DNA from: Terrimesophilobacter bigeumensis
GTDB taxonomy: Bacteria > Actinomycetota > Actinomycetes > Actinomycetales > Microbacteriaceae
Direction: 5' to 3'
DNA length: 64,000 nucleotides
Assembly (NCBI RefSeq): GCF_039537265.1
Contig: NZ_BAABAE010000003.1
Span: 1,426,001 to 1,490,000, forward strand
Position 1 is the first letter of the stretch. The number at the start of each line of letters is the position of its first letter. Both the position numbers and the translations under genes were made by a program. Below, piece after piece: positions 1-8,731 of the stretch. The notes under the pieces are model-generated. The model was given only the letters and a program-made list of their open reading frames with translations, searched no databases and had not been told where the DNA came from.

Positions 1-882
1 CTCCTGCACGAGCAGGCGCGTCGCCGCCGTGCAGTCCTGACCGGCGTTGAAGTAGCCGGCGGTCGCGATCCCCTCGACCGCGCGCTCGATGTCGGCATCC
101 TCGAAGACGATCACCGGTGCCTTGCCGCCGAGTTCGAGGTGGACGCGTTTGAGATCGCTCGCCGCCGCCCTTGCCACCTCCATGCCCGCGCGCACCGATC
201 CGGTGATCGACACCAGCTGCGGAATCCGGTGCTCGATCATAGCGGCGCCCGTCGTGCGGTCGCCGGTGACGACGTTGAGCACGCCCTTGGGCAGGAACTC
301 GGCCGCCACCTCGGCGAGCAGGAGCGTCGCCGATGGCGTCGTGTCGGAGGGCTTGAGCACCGTCGTGTTGCCGGCGGCGAGCGCGGGCGCGAACTTCCAC
401 ACCGCCATGTTGAGCGGATAGTTCCACGGCGTCACCTGGCCGACGACGCCGATCGGTTCCCGCCGGATGCTCGAGGTGTGGTCCTTCAGATACTCCCCGG
501 TCGCCATGCCGGCGAGGTGGCGCGCCTCACCGGCGAAGAACCGGATCTGGTCGACCGAGAGCAGTATCTCGTCCTCGACCAGGGTCGCGCGCGGCTTGCC
601 GGTGTCCTTCGACTCGAGGTCGGCGAATTCCTCGGCGCGACGCTCCACCTCGTCGGCGATGCGGAAGAGGGCGAGCTGCCGCTGCGCCGGGGTGGTCTCG
701 CCCCACTCCTCGAAGGCCGCGGCGGCCGCGGTGAAGGCGGCATCGACATCTGCGGCGCTCGACACCGGCGACACCGCATAACCCTGCCCCGTCGCCGGGT
801 CGATGACCTCGAAGGAGGAGTCGGTACGGGCGGCGACATATTCGCCGTTGATGAAGTTGCGAAGCTCAGCAGTGCTGTTCAT
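1..882 (-). CDS. gamma-aminobutyraldehyde dehydrogenase-like aldehyde dehydrogenase (3' part beyond window edge)
   Basis: NAD(P)-dependent aldehyde dehydrogenase; by family and context it probably oxidises 4-aminobutyraldehyde to GABA in putrescine catabolism. The 294 visible residues begin with an ATG at 882 (MNSTAELRNFINGEY), carry the NPLNMAVWKFAPALAAGN substrate/cofactor region, the SITGSVRAG segment of the Rossmann fold, the ELGGKAP motif with the general-base Glu, and end just after GYFNAGQDC, which supplies the catalytic Cys. About 180 C-terminal residues lie outside the window. It is divergent from an Lrp regulator and a class III aminotransferase, which supports the polyamine role. 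A GGAGGGC Shine-Dalgarno-like stretch touches the start, and TAGGTT lies 7 nt upstream. Substrate assignment is inference; family assignment is firm. Confidence 0.9.
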   Translation of the reverse strand, partial: MNSTAELRNFINGEYVAARTDSSFEVIDPATGQGYAVSPVSSAADVDAAFTAAAAAFEEWGETTPAQRQLALFRIADEVERRAEEFADLESKDTGKPRATLVEDEILLSVDQIRFFAGEARHLAGMATGEYLKDHTSSIRREPIGVVGQVTPWNYPLNMAVWKFAPALAAGNTTVLKPSDTTPSATLLLAEVAAEFLPKGVLNVVTGDRTTGAAMIEHRIPQLVSITGSVRAGMEVARAAASDLKRVHLELGGKAPVIVFEDADIERAVEGIATAGYFNAGQDCTAATRLLVQE

Positions 883-970
883 GCCCTCCAACCTACTGGC
901 GAAAAGGACACAGCGCCACGCTCTTGGCCACCGATTTCGTCGTTCCGGAGGTTGCGAAGTACGGATTCGC

Positions 971-999
971 TTGTAAACGAGAGCTTTCACTGACAGAAT
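971..999 (+). promoter_or_regulatory. candidate promoter of the lrp-type gene
   Basis: TTGTAA (971-976) and CAGAAT (994-999) are 17 bp apart and the -10 ends 6 nt before the ATG at 1006, so the transcript would be nearly leaderless; there is no Shine-Dalgarno sequence before that ATG. An imperfect operator-like inverted repeat, GCGAA-N7-TTCGC (954-970), lies just upstream and could bind the Lrp protein itself. Assignment by pattern only. Confidence 0.35.
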
Positions 1000-1005
1000 C
1001 GATAC

Positions 1006-1473
1006 ATGAGTTCCGTCGGCAAACCGATCCAGCTCGACGACGTCTCCAAGGCGATCATCGAACAGCTGCAGTCCGATGGTCGGCGCTCGTACGCCGAGAT
1101 CGGCAAAGCCGTCGGGTTGAGCGAGGCCGCCGTCCGGCAGCGAGTGCAGAAACTCACCGACTCCGGGGTGATGCAGGTCGTCGCGGTCACCGACCCCATG
1201 CAGCTCGGGTTCTACCGCCAGGCGATGATCGGCGTGCGGGTGACCGGTGATACCACTGTCGTCGCCGAGCGACTCGGTCGCATCAGCGCCGTCGACTACG
1301 TGGTGCTCACGGCCGGAAGCTTCGACATCCTCGCCGAGATCGTCTGCGAGAACGACGAAGACCTCATCGACCTGCTCAACAAGGAGATCCGGGGCATTCC
1401 CGGGGTCCACTCCACCGAGACGTTCGTCTACCTGAAACTCTACAAACAGCTCTACAACTGGGGAACGCGATAG
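1006..1473 (+). CDS. Lrp/AsnC family transcriptional regulator
   Basis: 155-residue feast/famine regulator of normal family length. The N-terminal helix-turn-helix (about residues 12-60) contains SYAEIGKAVGLSEAAVRQRV, and the C-terminal RAM/AsnC ligand-binding domain follows, including the conserved VVLTAGSFDILAEI strand-helix unit (about residues 97-112). It lies between the divergent aldehyde dehydrogenase and the aminotransferase, 2 bp before the latter, so it very likely controls this catabolic cluster in response to an amine or amino acid. The effector cannot be read from sequence. No Shine-Dalgarno precedes the ATG, consistent with a leaderless mRNA. Confidence 0.93.
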   Translation: MSSVGKPIQLDDVSKAIIEQLQSDGRRSYAEIGKAVGLSEAAVRQRVQKLTDSGVMQVVAVTDPMQLGFYRQAMIGVRVTGDTTVVAERLGRISAVDYVVLTAGSFDILAEIVCENDEDLIDLLNKEIRGIPGVHSTETFVYLKLYKQLYNWGTR

Positions 1474-1475
1474 AA

Positions 1476-2882
1476 ATGACAACACTGGAAACGCCCATCA
1501 CCACCTTCAACGAGGCCGAGCTTCAGCAGAAGGCCAAGGATCACCTCTGGATGGCCATGGCCCGCCAGTCCGTCATGGAGGACGGGCCCGGCGTGCCGAT
1601 CATCGTGCGCGGTGATGGCCACCACATCTGGGACAGCAAGGGCAAGAAGTACTTCGATGGGCTGAGCGGCCTCTTCGTCGTCAACGTCGGCCACGGCCGC
1701 CGCCGTCTCGCTGAGGCCGCGGCGAAGCAGGCCGAGGAGCTCGCCTTCTTCCCGACCTGGTCCTACGCCCACCCCACCGCCATAGAGCTCGCCGACCGCC
1801 TCGCGGCCGAAGCCCCTGGCGACCTCAACCGCGTGTTCTTCTCCTCGGGCGGCGGCGAGGCGAACGAGACCGCCTTCAAGCTCGCCAAGTACTTCTGGAA
1901 GCTGCAGGGGCGGGGCACCAAGCACAAGGTCATCTCCCGCTTCATCGCCTACCACGGCACGCCGCAGGGGGCGCTCGCGATCACGGGCATTCCCGGCATG
2001 AAGGAGATGTTCGAACCGGTGACGCCCGGCGGCTTCCGCGTGCCGAACACGAACTACTACCGCGCCGACGAGGCCGGCTTCACCGGGGGAACCCCGGAGG
2101 CCTTCGGCCTGTGGGCGGCGAACCGCATCGAGGAGATGATCGAGTTCGAGGGGCCGGAGACGGTCGCCGCGGTGTTCCTCGAGCCCGTGCAGAACTCGGG
2201 TGGATGCTTCCCCCCGCCGCCCGGCTACTTCCAGCGAGTGCGTGAGATCTGCGACAAATACGACGTGCTGCTCGTGGCCGACGAGGTCATCACCGGATTC
2301 GGGCGCATCGGCAACACCTTCGCCTCGACAACCTACGACTTCGTGCCGGACATGATCACCTGTGCGAAGGGCATGACGAGCGGTTACTCGCCGGCCGGCG
2401 CGACGATCGTCAACGAGCGCATCTACGAGCCGTTCAAGCACGGCGACACGACGTTCTACCACGGTTACACCTGGGGCGGGCATCCGGTGTCCTCCGCCGT
2501 CGCCCTCGAGAACCTGGACATCATGGCCGAGGAGAAGCTGGGCGAGCGCGTTCGCGAGAACTCGCCGATCTTCCGCGCCACCCTCGAGAAGCTCATGGAC
2601 CTGCCGATCGTGGGCGATGTGCGCGGCGACGGCTACTTCTTCGGCATCGAGCTCGTCAAGGACAAGGCCACTAAGGAGACGTTCACCGCCGATGAGTCCG
2701 AGCGCCTGCTGCGCGGGTTCCTCTCCAAGGCGCTCTTCGAAGCCGGACTGTACTGCCGTGCGGATGACCGGGGAGACCCGGTCGTGCAGCTCGCGCCGCC
2801 GCTCACGATCGGCCCTGCCGAGTTCGACGAGATCGAGGGCATCCTGCGGTCGGTGCTGAGCGAGGCGTGGACGAGGCTCTAG
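1476..2882 (+). CDS. class III PLP-dependent aminotransferase (putrescine/omega-amine type)
   Basis: 468-residue fold-type I omega-aminotransferase. It has the cofactor-binding VADEVITGFGR motif (about residue 267) and the PLP lysine in CAKGMTSGY (about residue 300), plus an N-terminal GLSGLFVVNVGHG substrate-channel segment and FSSGGGEANETAFKLAK phosphate-binding region. In Actinobacteria this family lies next to gamma-aminobutyraldehyde dehydrogenase and is annotated as putrescine or beta-alanine/taurine:pyruvate aminotransferase; exact substrate is inferred. It starts 2 nt after the Lrp gene stop and its 3' end overlaps the next gene by 16 bp, indicating one operon with translational coupling. 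Confidence 0.92.
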   Translation: MTTLETPITTFNEAELQQKAKDHLWMAMARQSVMEDGPGVPIIVRGDGHHIWDSKGKKYFDGLSGLFVVNVGHGRRRLAEAAAKQAEELAFFPTWSYAHPTAIELADRLAAEAPGDLNRVFFSSGGGEANETAFKLAKYFWKLQGRGTKHKVISRFIAYHGTPQGALAITGIPGMKEMFEPVTPGGFRVPNTNYYRADEAGFTGGTPEAFGLWAANRIEEMIEFEGPETVAAVFLEPVQNSGGCFPPPPGYFQRVREICDKYDVLLVADEVITGFGRIGNTFASTTYDFVPDMITCAKGMTSGYSPAGATIVNERIYEPFKHGDTTFYHGYTWGGHPVSSAVALENLDIMAEEKLGERVRENSPIFRATLEKLMDLPIVGDVRGDGYFFGIELVKDKATKETFTADESERLLRGFLSKALFEAGLYCRADDRGDPVVQLAPPLTIGPAEFDEIEGILRSVLSEAWTRL

Positions 2883-4249
2883 GGCGGGACCACCGGGACG
2901 TCAGCTTCTGGCTCGACTCGCTCGTCGAGTCGGGGTCGGATGATCTCACCCCGCGTACCTCGCTGCCCGGCGACCGCGAGTTCGATGTCGCGATCGTCGG
3001 CGGCGGCCTCACGGGCCTGTGGAGCGCGTACTACCTCCTGAAGCGCTCCCCCGGACTTCGGATCGCGATCCTCGAGAAGGAGATCGCGGGGTTCGGCGCA
3101 TCCGGTCGTAACGGCGGCTGGTGCTCAGCGCTCTTCCCGGCATCCACTGCGGCACTCGAGCGTCGGCACGGGTTGCCCGCCGCGCTGGCCATGCGGCGCG
3201 CCATGATCGCCACGGTCGCCGAGGTCGGCCGGGTCACGACCGCTGAGGGCATCGAGTGCGACTTCGTGCAAGGCGGCACGCTGCTCTTCGCCCGTTCGAA
3301 GCCGCAGTACGTCCGCGCCCGCGAGGAGGTGGCCGAGGCCGAGCACTACGGCGTCGACCAGATCAGCTGGGACCGTGAGCGCACCTTCCCCACCAACACC
3401 CTCGCCACCGTTCTCGAGCCCGCGTGCGCCCGCCTGCACCCCGGCAAGCTCGTGCGCGGTCTCGCGCGCGTCGTCGAGCGGATGGGCGCCGAGATCTTCG
3501 AACAGACCGAGGTACTGTCCTGGGAGCCGCACCGCGTCACGACCACGCGCGGCACGGTCATGGCGGACACCATCGTCATCGCGACGGAGGGCTTCGGCGC
3601 GAGTTTCCGACAGACGCACCGCCGCGTCCTTCCGCTGTACTCGCTCATGATCGCCACAGAGCCGCTTCCGGATGCGCTCTGGGACGACATCGGCATCGAG
3701 CACGGCCAGACGTTCGGAGACTTCCGGCACCTGCTCGTGTACGGGCAGCGCACGGCCGACAACCGGTTCGCCTTCGGCGGTCGCGGGGCGCGGTACCACT
3801 GGGGCAGCAGCATCCGCCCGGACTATGACACGGTTCCGCGAGTCTTCGAGCACCTGCGCCGCACCCTCGTGGAACTCTTCCCCCAGGTCTCGGATGCCGC
3901 GGTCACCCACCGCTGGGGCGGCCCGATCGGAGTCCCCCGCGACTGGCACGCCGCAGTCGACCACGACGCGGCATCCGGCATCGTCTGGGCAGGCGGCTAC
4001 GTCGGGGACGGCCTGAGCACGACGAACCTCGCCGGCCGCACGATCGCCGATCTCATGACGGGCGAAGACTCCGAGCTCGTGGAACTGCCCTGGGTGAACC
4101 ACCGCTCACGCGAGTGGGAGCCGGAGCCCCTGCGCTTCGTCGGTGCGAATCTCGGCCTTCTCGCCATGGAGCTCGCCGACCTCGAGGAGCGTGTCACCCG
4201 CCGCCCCTCGCTCGCCGCGAAGATCATGGCGCCGCTCGTGGGCGGCTGA
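2867..4249 (+). CDS. FAD-dependent amine/amino-acid oxidoreductase (DAO family)
   Basis: 460-residue flavoprotein. The Rossmann dinucleotide motif DVAIVGGGLTGLWSAYYL occurs at about residues 39-56 with the terminal acidic residue in ILEKE, followed by GFGASGRNGGW, a hallmark of DadA/PuuB-like oxidases; a second FAD contact, GGYVGDGLSTTNLAGR, is near residue 375. It likely oxidises a polyamine, gamma-glutamyl-polyamine or D-amino acid. The GTG start at 2867 lies 16 bp inside the upstream aminotransferase gene, giving tight coupling. Substrate is unknown; membership of the DAO superfamily is clear. Its stop is only 10 bp from the convergent ABC exporter gene. Confidence 0.88.
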   Translation: MDEALGRDHRDVSFWLDSLVESGSDDLTPRTSLPGDREFDVAIVGGGLTGLWSAYYLLKRSPGLRIAILEKEIAGFGASGRNGGWCSALFPASTAALERRHGLPAALAMRRAMIATVAEVGRVTTAEGIECDFVQGGTLLFARSKPQYVRAREEVAEAEHYGVDQISWDRERTFPTNTLATVLEPACARLHPGKLVRGLARVVERMGAEIFEQTEVLSWEPHRVTTTRGTVMADTIVIATEGFGASFRQTHRRVLPLYSLMIATEPLPDALWDDIGIEHGQTFGDFRHLLVYGQRTADNRFAFGGRGARYHWGSSIRPDYDTVPRVFEHLRRTLVELFPQVSDAAVTHRWGGPIGVPRDWHAAVDHDAASGIVWAGGYVGDGLSTTNLAGRTIADLMTGEDSELVELPWVNHRSREWEPEPLRFVGANLGLLAMELADLEERVTRRPSLAAKIMAPLVGG

Positions 4250-4259
4250 GGAGACCTCG

Positions 4260-6260
4260 CTACGCCTCCGCTACGAGCTCCTCATCGGCCAGCACGGGCC
4301 CGGCGAACTGCGCATCGTAGAGCCGCGCGTAGGCGCCATCCGCCTCGAGCAACTCGGCGTGCGTGCCCTGCTCGACGATCTGGCCGTTCTCCATCACGAG
4401 GATGAGGTCGGCGTCGCGGATCGTCGAGAGCCGGTGCGCGATCACGAAGCTCGTGCGGTCGCTGCGCAGTGCCGCCATGGCGTGCTGCACGAGCACCTCG
4501 GTGCGGGTGTCGACCGAACTGGTCGCCTCATCGAGGATCAGGACGCTCGGGCGTGCGAGGAATGCCCGCGCGATCGTAAGCAGCTGCTTCTCGCCGGCGC
4601 TCACGTTCGAGGCCTCGTCGTCGAGCACGGTGTCGTACCCGTCCGGCAGGGTGCGCACGAAGCGATCCACGTAGGTCGCCGTCGCCGCGTCGACGATCTC
4701 CTCCTCCGTGGCATCCGGCCTGCCATAGGCGATGTTGTCGCGAATGGTTCCGGCGAACAACCAGGTGTCCTGCAGGACCATCCCGATACGAGAACGCAGA
4801 TCGGAGCGCGTCATGGTGGCGACGTCGACGCCGTCGAGCGTGATGCGGCCCGAGTTCAGCTCGTAGAACCGCATGATGAGGTTCACGAGCGTCGTCTTGC
4901 CCGCACCCGTCGGCCCGACGATCGCGATCGTGTGGCCGGGCTCTGCCACCAGGTCCACGTGCTCGATGAGCGGCTTGTCCTCGGTGTAGCGGAAGGAGAC
5001 GTCCTCGAACTCGAGACGGCCGCTCGTGACGGCCGGCGACGAGGCCGGTTCGGCATCCGGACTCTGCTCGTCGGCATCCAGAAGCTCGAAGACGCGCTCG
5101 GCGGATGCCACGCCCGACTGCAGGAGGTTCGCCATGCTGCCGAGTTGGGTGAGCGGCTGGGTGAACTGGCGCGAGTACTGGATGAAGGCCTGGATGTCGC
5201 CGATGCGCATCGCGCCGCCCGCCACCTGCAGGCCGCCGACGACCGCGATCGCGACGTAGACGAGGTTCCCGACGAACATCATCGACGGCATGATGATCCC
5301 GGACACGAACTGGGCGCCGAAACTCGCCTGGTACAGCTCCTCGTTCTTCTCGCCGAAGACAGAAGCGACCTCCTTCTGGCGACCGAAGACCTTGACGAGC
5401 GAGTGGCCGGTGAAGTTCTCCTCGATCTGGGCGTTCAGTTCACCGGTGTTCTTCCACTGCGCGACGAACAGCTTCTGCGAGCGCTTCGCGATGAGCATCG
5501 TGATGACGATCGTCAGCGGGATCGTCACGAGCGCGATGACGGTCAGCAGGGGCGAGGTCAACAGCATCATGAGGATCACGCCGACGACCATGAGCAGGGA
5601 TGTCACGATCTGGCTGAGCGTCTGCTGGAGGCTCTGCGAGATGTTGTCCACGTCGTTCGTCGTGCGGCTGAGCAACTCGCCGCGCGGCGTCTTGTCGAAG
5701 TAACTGAGGGGAAGGCGGTTGACCTTCGCCTCGATGTCCTCGCGAAGGCGGTACACCGTGCGCTGCACGACGTCATTCAGGACGTAGGCCTGCAGCCATC
5801 CGAACACCGACGAGAGGATGTACAGGGCAAGCACCCAGATGAGGATCATCGACAGCGCATGGAAATCGATGCCGATCCCCGGTGTGAGGTGCATGCCGCT
5901 CAGCAGGTCGGCCTTGCCGTCCTCGCCCTGCGCCCGAAGACCGGCGATGAGCTGCGCCTTGGTGACACCGGCCGGCAGCGACTTCGAGAATGCCCCCTCG
6001 AAGATGAGCGTTGTCCCGTTGCCGAGCAGCTTCGGGCCGATCACCGTCATCGCCACGCTCGCAATCGCCAGCAGGAGCACCCAGATGATCCCGAACCACT
6101 CCGGACGCAGGCGTCCGATCAGCCGCTTCGCGGACGGACCGAAGTTCATCGACTTCTCGGCCGGCATACCCATGCCGCCGAACGGTCCGTGCCCGCCGGG
6201 CCCACGGCGCACCGGCGGGCGTGCCGTCGCCGTCTGCTGGCCGTTCTTGTCGTCGCTCAT
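4260..6260 (-). CDS. ABC exporter subunit (TMD-NBD half transporter, consensus Walker B)
   Basis: 666-residue half transporter of the multidrug/lipid exporter type. A Gly-rich cytosolic N-terminus (about residues 1-45) precedes six membrane helices and a nucleotide-binding domain with Walker A GPTGAGKTT, Walker B VLILDEATSSVD (catalytic Glu present) and H-loop AHRLS. The signature motif is degenerate, VSAGE instead of LSGGQ. Its partner at 6257-7990 has the complementary pattern, so the pair forms one canonical and one degenerate ATP site, as known for BmrCD and TM287/288. It overlaps the partner gene by 4 bp (ATGA) and lies last in the TetR-ABC-ABC operon. Substrate unknown. Confidence 0.95.
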   Translation of the reverse strand: MSDDKNGQQTATARPPVRRGPGGHGPFGGMGMPAEKSMNFGPSAKRLIGRLRPEWFGIIWVLLLAIASVAMTVIGPKLLGNGTTLIFEGAFSKSLPAGVTKAQLIAGLRAQGEDGKADLLSGMHLTPGIGIDFHALSMILIWVLALYILSSVFGWLQAYVLNDVVQRTVYRLREDIEAKVNRLPLSYFDKTPRGELLSRTTNDVDNISQSLQQTLSQIVTSLLMVVGVILMMLLTSPLLTVIALVTIPLTIVITMLIAKRSQKLFVAQWKNTGELNAQIEENFTGHSLVKVFGRQKEVASVFGEKNEELYQASFGAQFVSGIIMPSMMFVGNLVYVAIAVVGGLQVAGGAMRIGDIQAFIQYSRQFTQPLTQLGSMANLLQSGVASAERVFELLDADEQSPDAEPASSPAVTSGRLEFEDVSFRYTEDKPLIEHVDLVAEPGHTIAIVGPTGAGKTTLVNLIMRFYELNSGRITLDGVDVATMTRSDLRSRIGMVLQDTWLFAGTIRDNIAYGRPDATEEEIVDAATATYVDRFVRTLPDGYDTVLDDEASNVSAGEKQLLTIARAFLARPSVLILDEATSSVDTRTEVLVQHAMAALRSDRTSFVIAHRLSTIRDADLILVMENGQIVEQGTHAELLEADGAYARLYDAQFAGPVLADEELVAEA

Positions 6261-7990
6261 AGTGCTTCCTCCGCCGTGAGCTGCGATGACACGATCTCCG
6301 CGTACGTCGTATTGCTCTCATTCAATTCTTCGTGGGTGCCGATCCCGACGATCTCGCCGTTCTCGAGCACGATGATCTGGTCGGCGTCGACGATGGTCGA
6401 CACCCGTTGGGCGACGATGATCATCGTCGCCCCCTTCACCTTGCGTTTGAGCGCGTGCCGGAGCCGCGCATCCGTGCCCGTGTCGAGGGCCGAGAAGGAG
6501 TCGTCGAACACGTAGATCTCCGGCTTCTTGACGAGCGCCCTGGCGATCGCGAGACGCTGGCGCTGCCCACCGGACACATTCGTGCCACCCTGCGAGATCT
6601 CTCCGTCCAGCCCGTTCTCCATCTCGAGGACGAAGTCCTTGGCCTGGGCGATCTCGAGCGCCTCCCAGAGCTCGTCGTCGGTCGCATCCGGCTTGCCGTA
6701 ACGGAGGTTGCTCGCGACGGTGCCGGAGAACAGGTAGGGCTTCTGCGGCACGAGGCCGATGAGGCTCCACAGCAGGTCCGCATCGAGTTCGCGGACGTCC
6801 ACACCATCGACCAGAACCGATCCTCCCGTCACGTCGAAGAGTCGCGGCAGCAGGTTCACGAGCGTCGTCTTGCCGGAGCCCGTGCTGCCGATGATCGCCG
6901 TCGTCTTGCCCGGCCTGGCCGCGAAGGTGAGGTTCTTCAGGACCGGCTCCTCCGCTCCCGGATACTGGAACGTCGCGTCGAGGAATTCGACGGTGCCGAC
7001 CTCGGTGACCTCGGTCACCGGGTTCTCCGGCATGACGACCGACGTCTTCGTCTCGAGAACTTCACCGATGCGGTCCGCGCTCACCGCCGCGCGCGGAAGC
7101 AGGATGCCCATGAACGTCGCCATCATGACGCCCATGAGGATCTGGATGAGGTACTGGAGGAACGCCATGAGCGTACCGACCTGGATGTCGCCCTCCCCCA
7201 CCCGGATGCCGCCGAACCAGATGACGGCGACACTGGAGACGTTCATGACGATCATGACGACGGGGAACATGAGAGCGAAGAGCCGGCCGGCGCTGACCGC
7301 CGTCTCGGTGAGGTCGGCGTTGGCCGTCGCGAAACGGTCCGTCTCATGGCGCTCCCGCACGAACGCGCGGATGACCCGGATGCCGGTGAGCTGTTCGCGC
7401 AGCACGAGGTTGACCCGGTCGATGCGCTTCTGCATGAGGCGGAAGAGGGGCACCATCCGGCTCATGATCCCACCGACCGCGACGAGCAGGACCGGGATGC
7501 TCACGGCCATGAGCCAGGAGAGGCCGACATCCTGCTGCAGCGCCATGATGACGCCGCCGATCGCAAGCATGGGGGCGGAGACGAAGAGCGTGCAGGTCAT
7601 CAGGACGACCATCTGCACCTGCTGCACGTCGTTGGTCGTTCGCGTGATGAGCGACGGAGCGCCGAACTGCGAGACCTCGCGCTCGGAGAACTCGCTCACC
7701 GTGCGGAAGATGCCGCTGCGCAGGTCGCGACCGAGCGACATCGCGACCTTCGCGCCGAAATAGACGGCGGTGATCGCACAGGCGACCTGCAGGAGGGTGA
7801 TCCCGAGCATGACGGCGCCGACCATGAAGATGTAGGGCACATCCCCCTTGGCGATCCCGTCGTCGACGATGTCGGCGTTGAGGCTCGGCAGGTAGAGCGA
7901 GGCGAGCGACTGGGCGAGCTGGAACACCCCGACCGCGACGAGGAGACGCCAGTACGGCTTGAGGTATCGGCCGAGAATCTTGAGGAGCAT
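6257..7990 (-). CDS. ABC exporter subunit (TMD-NBD half transporter, degenerate Walker B)
   Basis: 577-residue half transporter with about six membrane helices (first near residues 15-35) and a C-terminal NBD: Walker A IGSTGSGKTT, signature NVSGGQRQR (canonical), Walker B IYVFDDSFSALD, where Asp replaces the catalytic Glu, and AQRVS instead of the usual H-loop His. The lost Glu and His put the degenerate ATP site in this subunit; it supplies the functional signature to the partner at 4260-6260. It begins 6 bp after the TetR stop, so repressor and transporter are co-transcribed. Probably a drug or lipid efflux pump; no substrate evidence. Confidence 0.95.
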   Translation of the reverse strand: MLLKILGRYLKPYWRLLVAVGVFQLAQSLASLYLPSLNADIVDDGIAKGDVPYIFMVGAVMLGITLLQVACAITAVYFGAKVAMSLGRDLRSGIFRTVSEFSEREVSQFGAPSLITRTTNDVQQVQMVVLMTCTLFVSAPMLAIGGVIMALQQDVGLSWLMAVSIPVLLVAVGGIMSRMVPLFRLMQKRIDRVNLVLREQLTGIRVIRAFVRERHETDRFATANADLTETAVSAGRLFALMFPVVMIVMNVSSVAVIWFGGIRVGEGDIQVGTLMAFLQYLIQILMGVMMATFMGILLPRAAVSADRIGEVLETKTSVVMPENPVTEVTEVGTVEFLDATFQYPGAEEPVLKNLTFAARPGKTTAIIGSTGSGKTTLVNLLPRLFDVTGGSVLVDGVDVRELDADLLWSLIGLVPQKPYLFSGTVASNLRYGKPDATDDELWEALEIAQAKDFVLEMENGLDGEISQGGTNVSGGQRQRLAIARALVKKPEIYVFDDSFSALDTGTDARLRHALKRKVKGATMIIVAQRVSTIVDADQIIVLENGEIVGIGTHEELNESNTTYAEIVSSQLTAEEAL

Positions 7991-7996
7991 GGGTTG

Positions 7997-8602
7997 TCAG
8001 TCCTGGCTTTCTGTTGGATGCGTGTGATGCAGGATCCCGTGGAGGATGATCGAGGCGAGTTCTGCCGGTGTGAACTCCATGCCGTCGTTGAAGTGGGGCA
8101 CGGAGGAGGCGAAGGTGACCAGCCGGATGATGTGCGCGACGCGGTCGGCCGGCCAGGCGAGCTTCTCCAGGTCGGGCGCGAGGACTTCGGCGATGATGTC
8201 GGCGAACATCTTGCGCTGGTGCGTGTGCGACGGACGCTCGTGGCCCACGATGGCCATGATCCGGAATACGTCGTGAAACCGCCGCTGCATGAGCGTGATG
8301 ATCGAGATGACCTTGGTGTGGAGGTCGAGTTCCGGGTCGATCCGGCGGAGCTCGCGTCGCAGCGGCTCGGGGTCGAGGAACCGCGCGATGGCCGCCCTGA
8401 TGAGGGTTTCCTTGTCGCCGAACGCACGGAAGATCGTTCCCTCGGCGACACCGGCGGCCTCGGCGATCTGCTTCGAGGTCACCTCGAGTCCGTGCTCGGC
8501 CAGGAGCGGAATGACCGCATCGATGATCATCGCCTGCCGGTCTTCGACGGAGAGCGGGCGTGCGCGACCGCTCGTCGTCAGGGGGTTGGTCACGATTTGC
8601 AC
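7997..8602 (-). CDS. TetR/AcrR family repressor of the ABC exporter
   Basis: 201 residues from the GTG at 8602 (MQIVTNPL); a further in-frame GTG at 8632 would place the start inside the operator and is less likely. The N-terminal helix-turn-helix (about residues 20-65) contains TSKQIAEAAGVAEGTIFRAF followed by GDKETLI, typical of TetR. The C-terminal ligand domain is variable and cannot be assigned to a ligand. It is first in the operon with the two ABC genes, and a TetR-type inverted repeat lies immediately upstream (8619-8634), suggesting autoregulation and substrate-induced export. TACGAT 7 nt before the GTG and no Shine-Dalgarno suggest a leaderless transcript. Confidence 0.92.
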   Translation of the reverse strand: MQIVTNPLTTSGRARPLSVEDRQAMIIDAVIPLLAEHGLEVTSKQIAEAAGVAEGTIFRAFGDKETLIRAAIARFLDPEPLRRELRRIDPELDLHTKVISIITLMQRRFHDVFRIMAIVGHERPSHTHQRKMFADIIAEVLAPDLEKLAWPADRVAHIIRLVTFASSVPHFNDGMEFTPAELASIILHGILHHTHPTESQD

Positions 8603-8618
8603 GAGGGGAATCGTAACT

Positions 8619-8634
8619 GAGTGAGCACTCACTC
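8619..8634. promoter_or_regulatory. TetR operator candidate
   Basis: Inverted repeat with 7-bp perfect arms GAGTGAG/CTCACTC separated by CA. It lies just upstream of the TACGAT -10-like hexamer (8610-8615 on the minus strand) of the TetR-ABC operon, where a bound repressor would block RNA polymerase. The size and symmetry are typical of TetR-family sites. Confidence 0.7.
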
Positions 8635-8643
8635 CGCAACTCG

Positions 8644-8659
8644 ACGAACACCCGTTCGT
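8644..8659. promoter_or_regulatory. second inverted repeat in the divergent promoter region
   Basis: Perfect 6-bp arms ACGAAC/GTTCGT with a 4-bp spacer ACCC, in the spacer between the TetR gene and the plus-strand oxidoreductase. It could be an operator for the oxidoreductase or a second regulator; the sequence does not match the neighbouring TetR site. Confidence 0.3.
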
Positions 8660-8731
8660 TCAGGGCGGAATTCCGAGGACCTCGCCAGGGCGCCTAAGCT
8701 CGAATGGTTGTTTCTTCAGGGAGGATGCGAG

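Noticed and set aside
4143..6515. 790-codon plus-strand open frame opposite the ABC exporter
   Set aside because: It is the mirror of the real minus-strand gene: composition is Arg/Gly/His-rich with no known domain, while the opposite frame has full Walker and signature motifs. The same applies to the long open frames at 43566-47954, 33790-35958, 17861-19702 and 13722-16523.
8603..8632. GTG at 8632 as TetR start
   Set aside because: It would put the start codon inside the operator and add ten residues unlike TetR N-termini; TACGAT 7 nt before the GTG at 8602 fits better.
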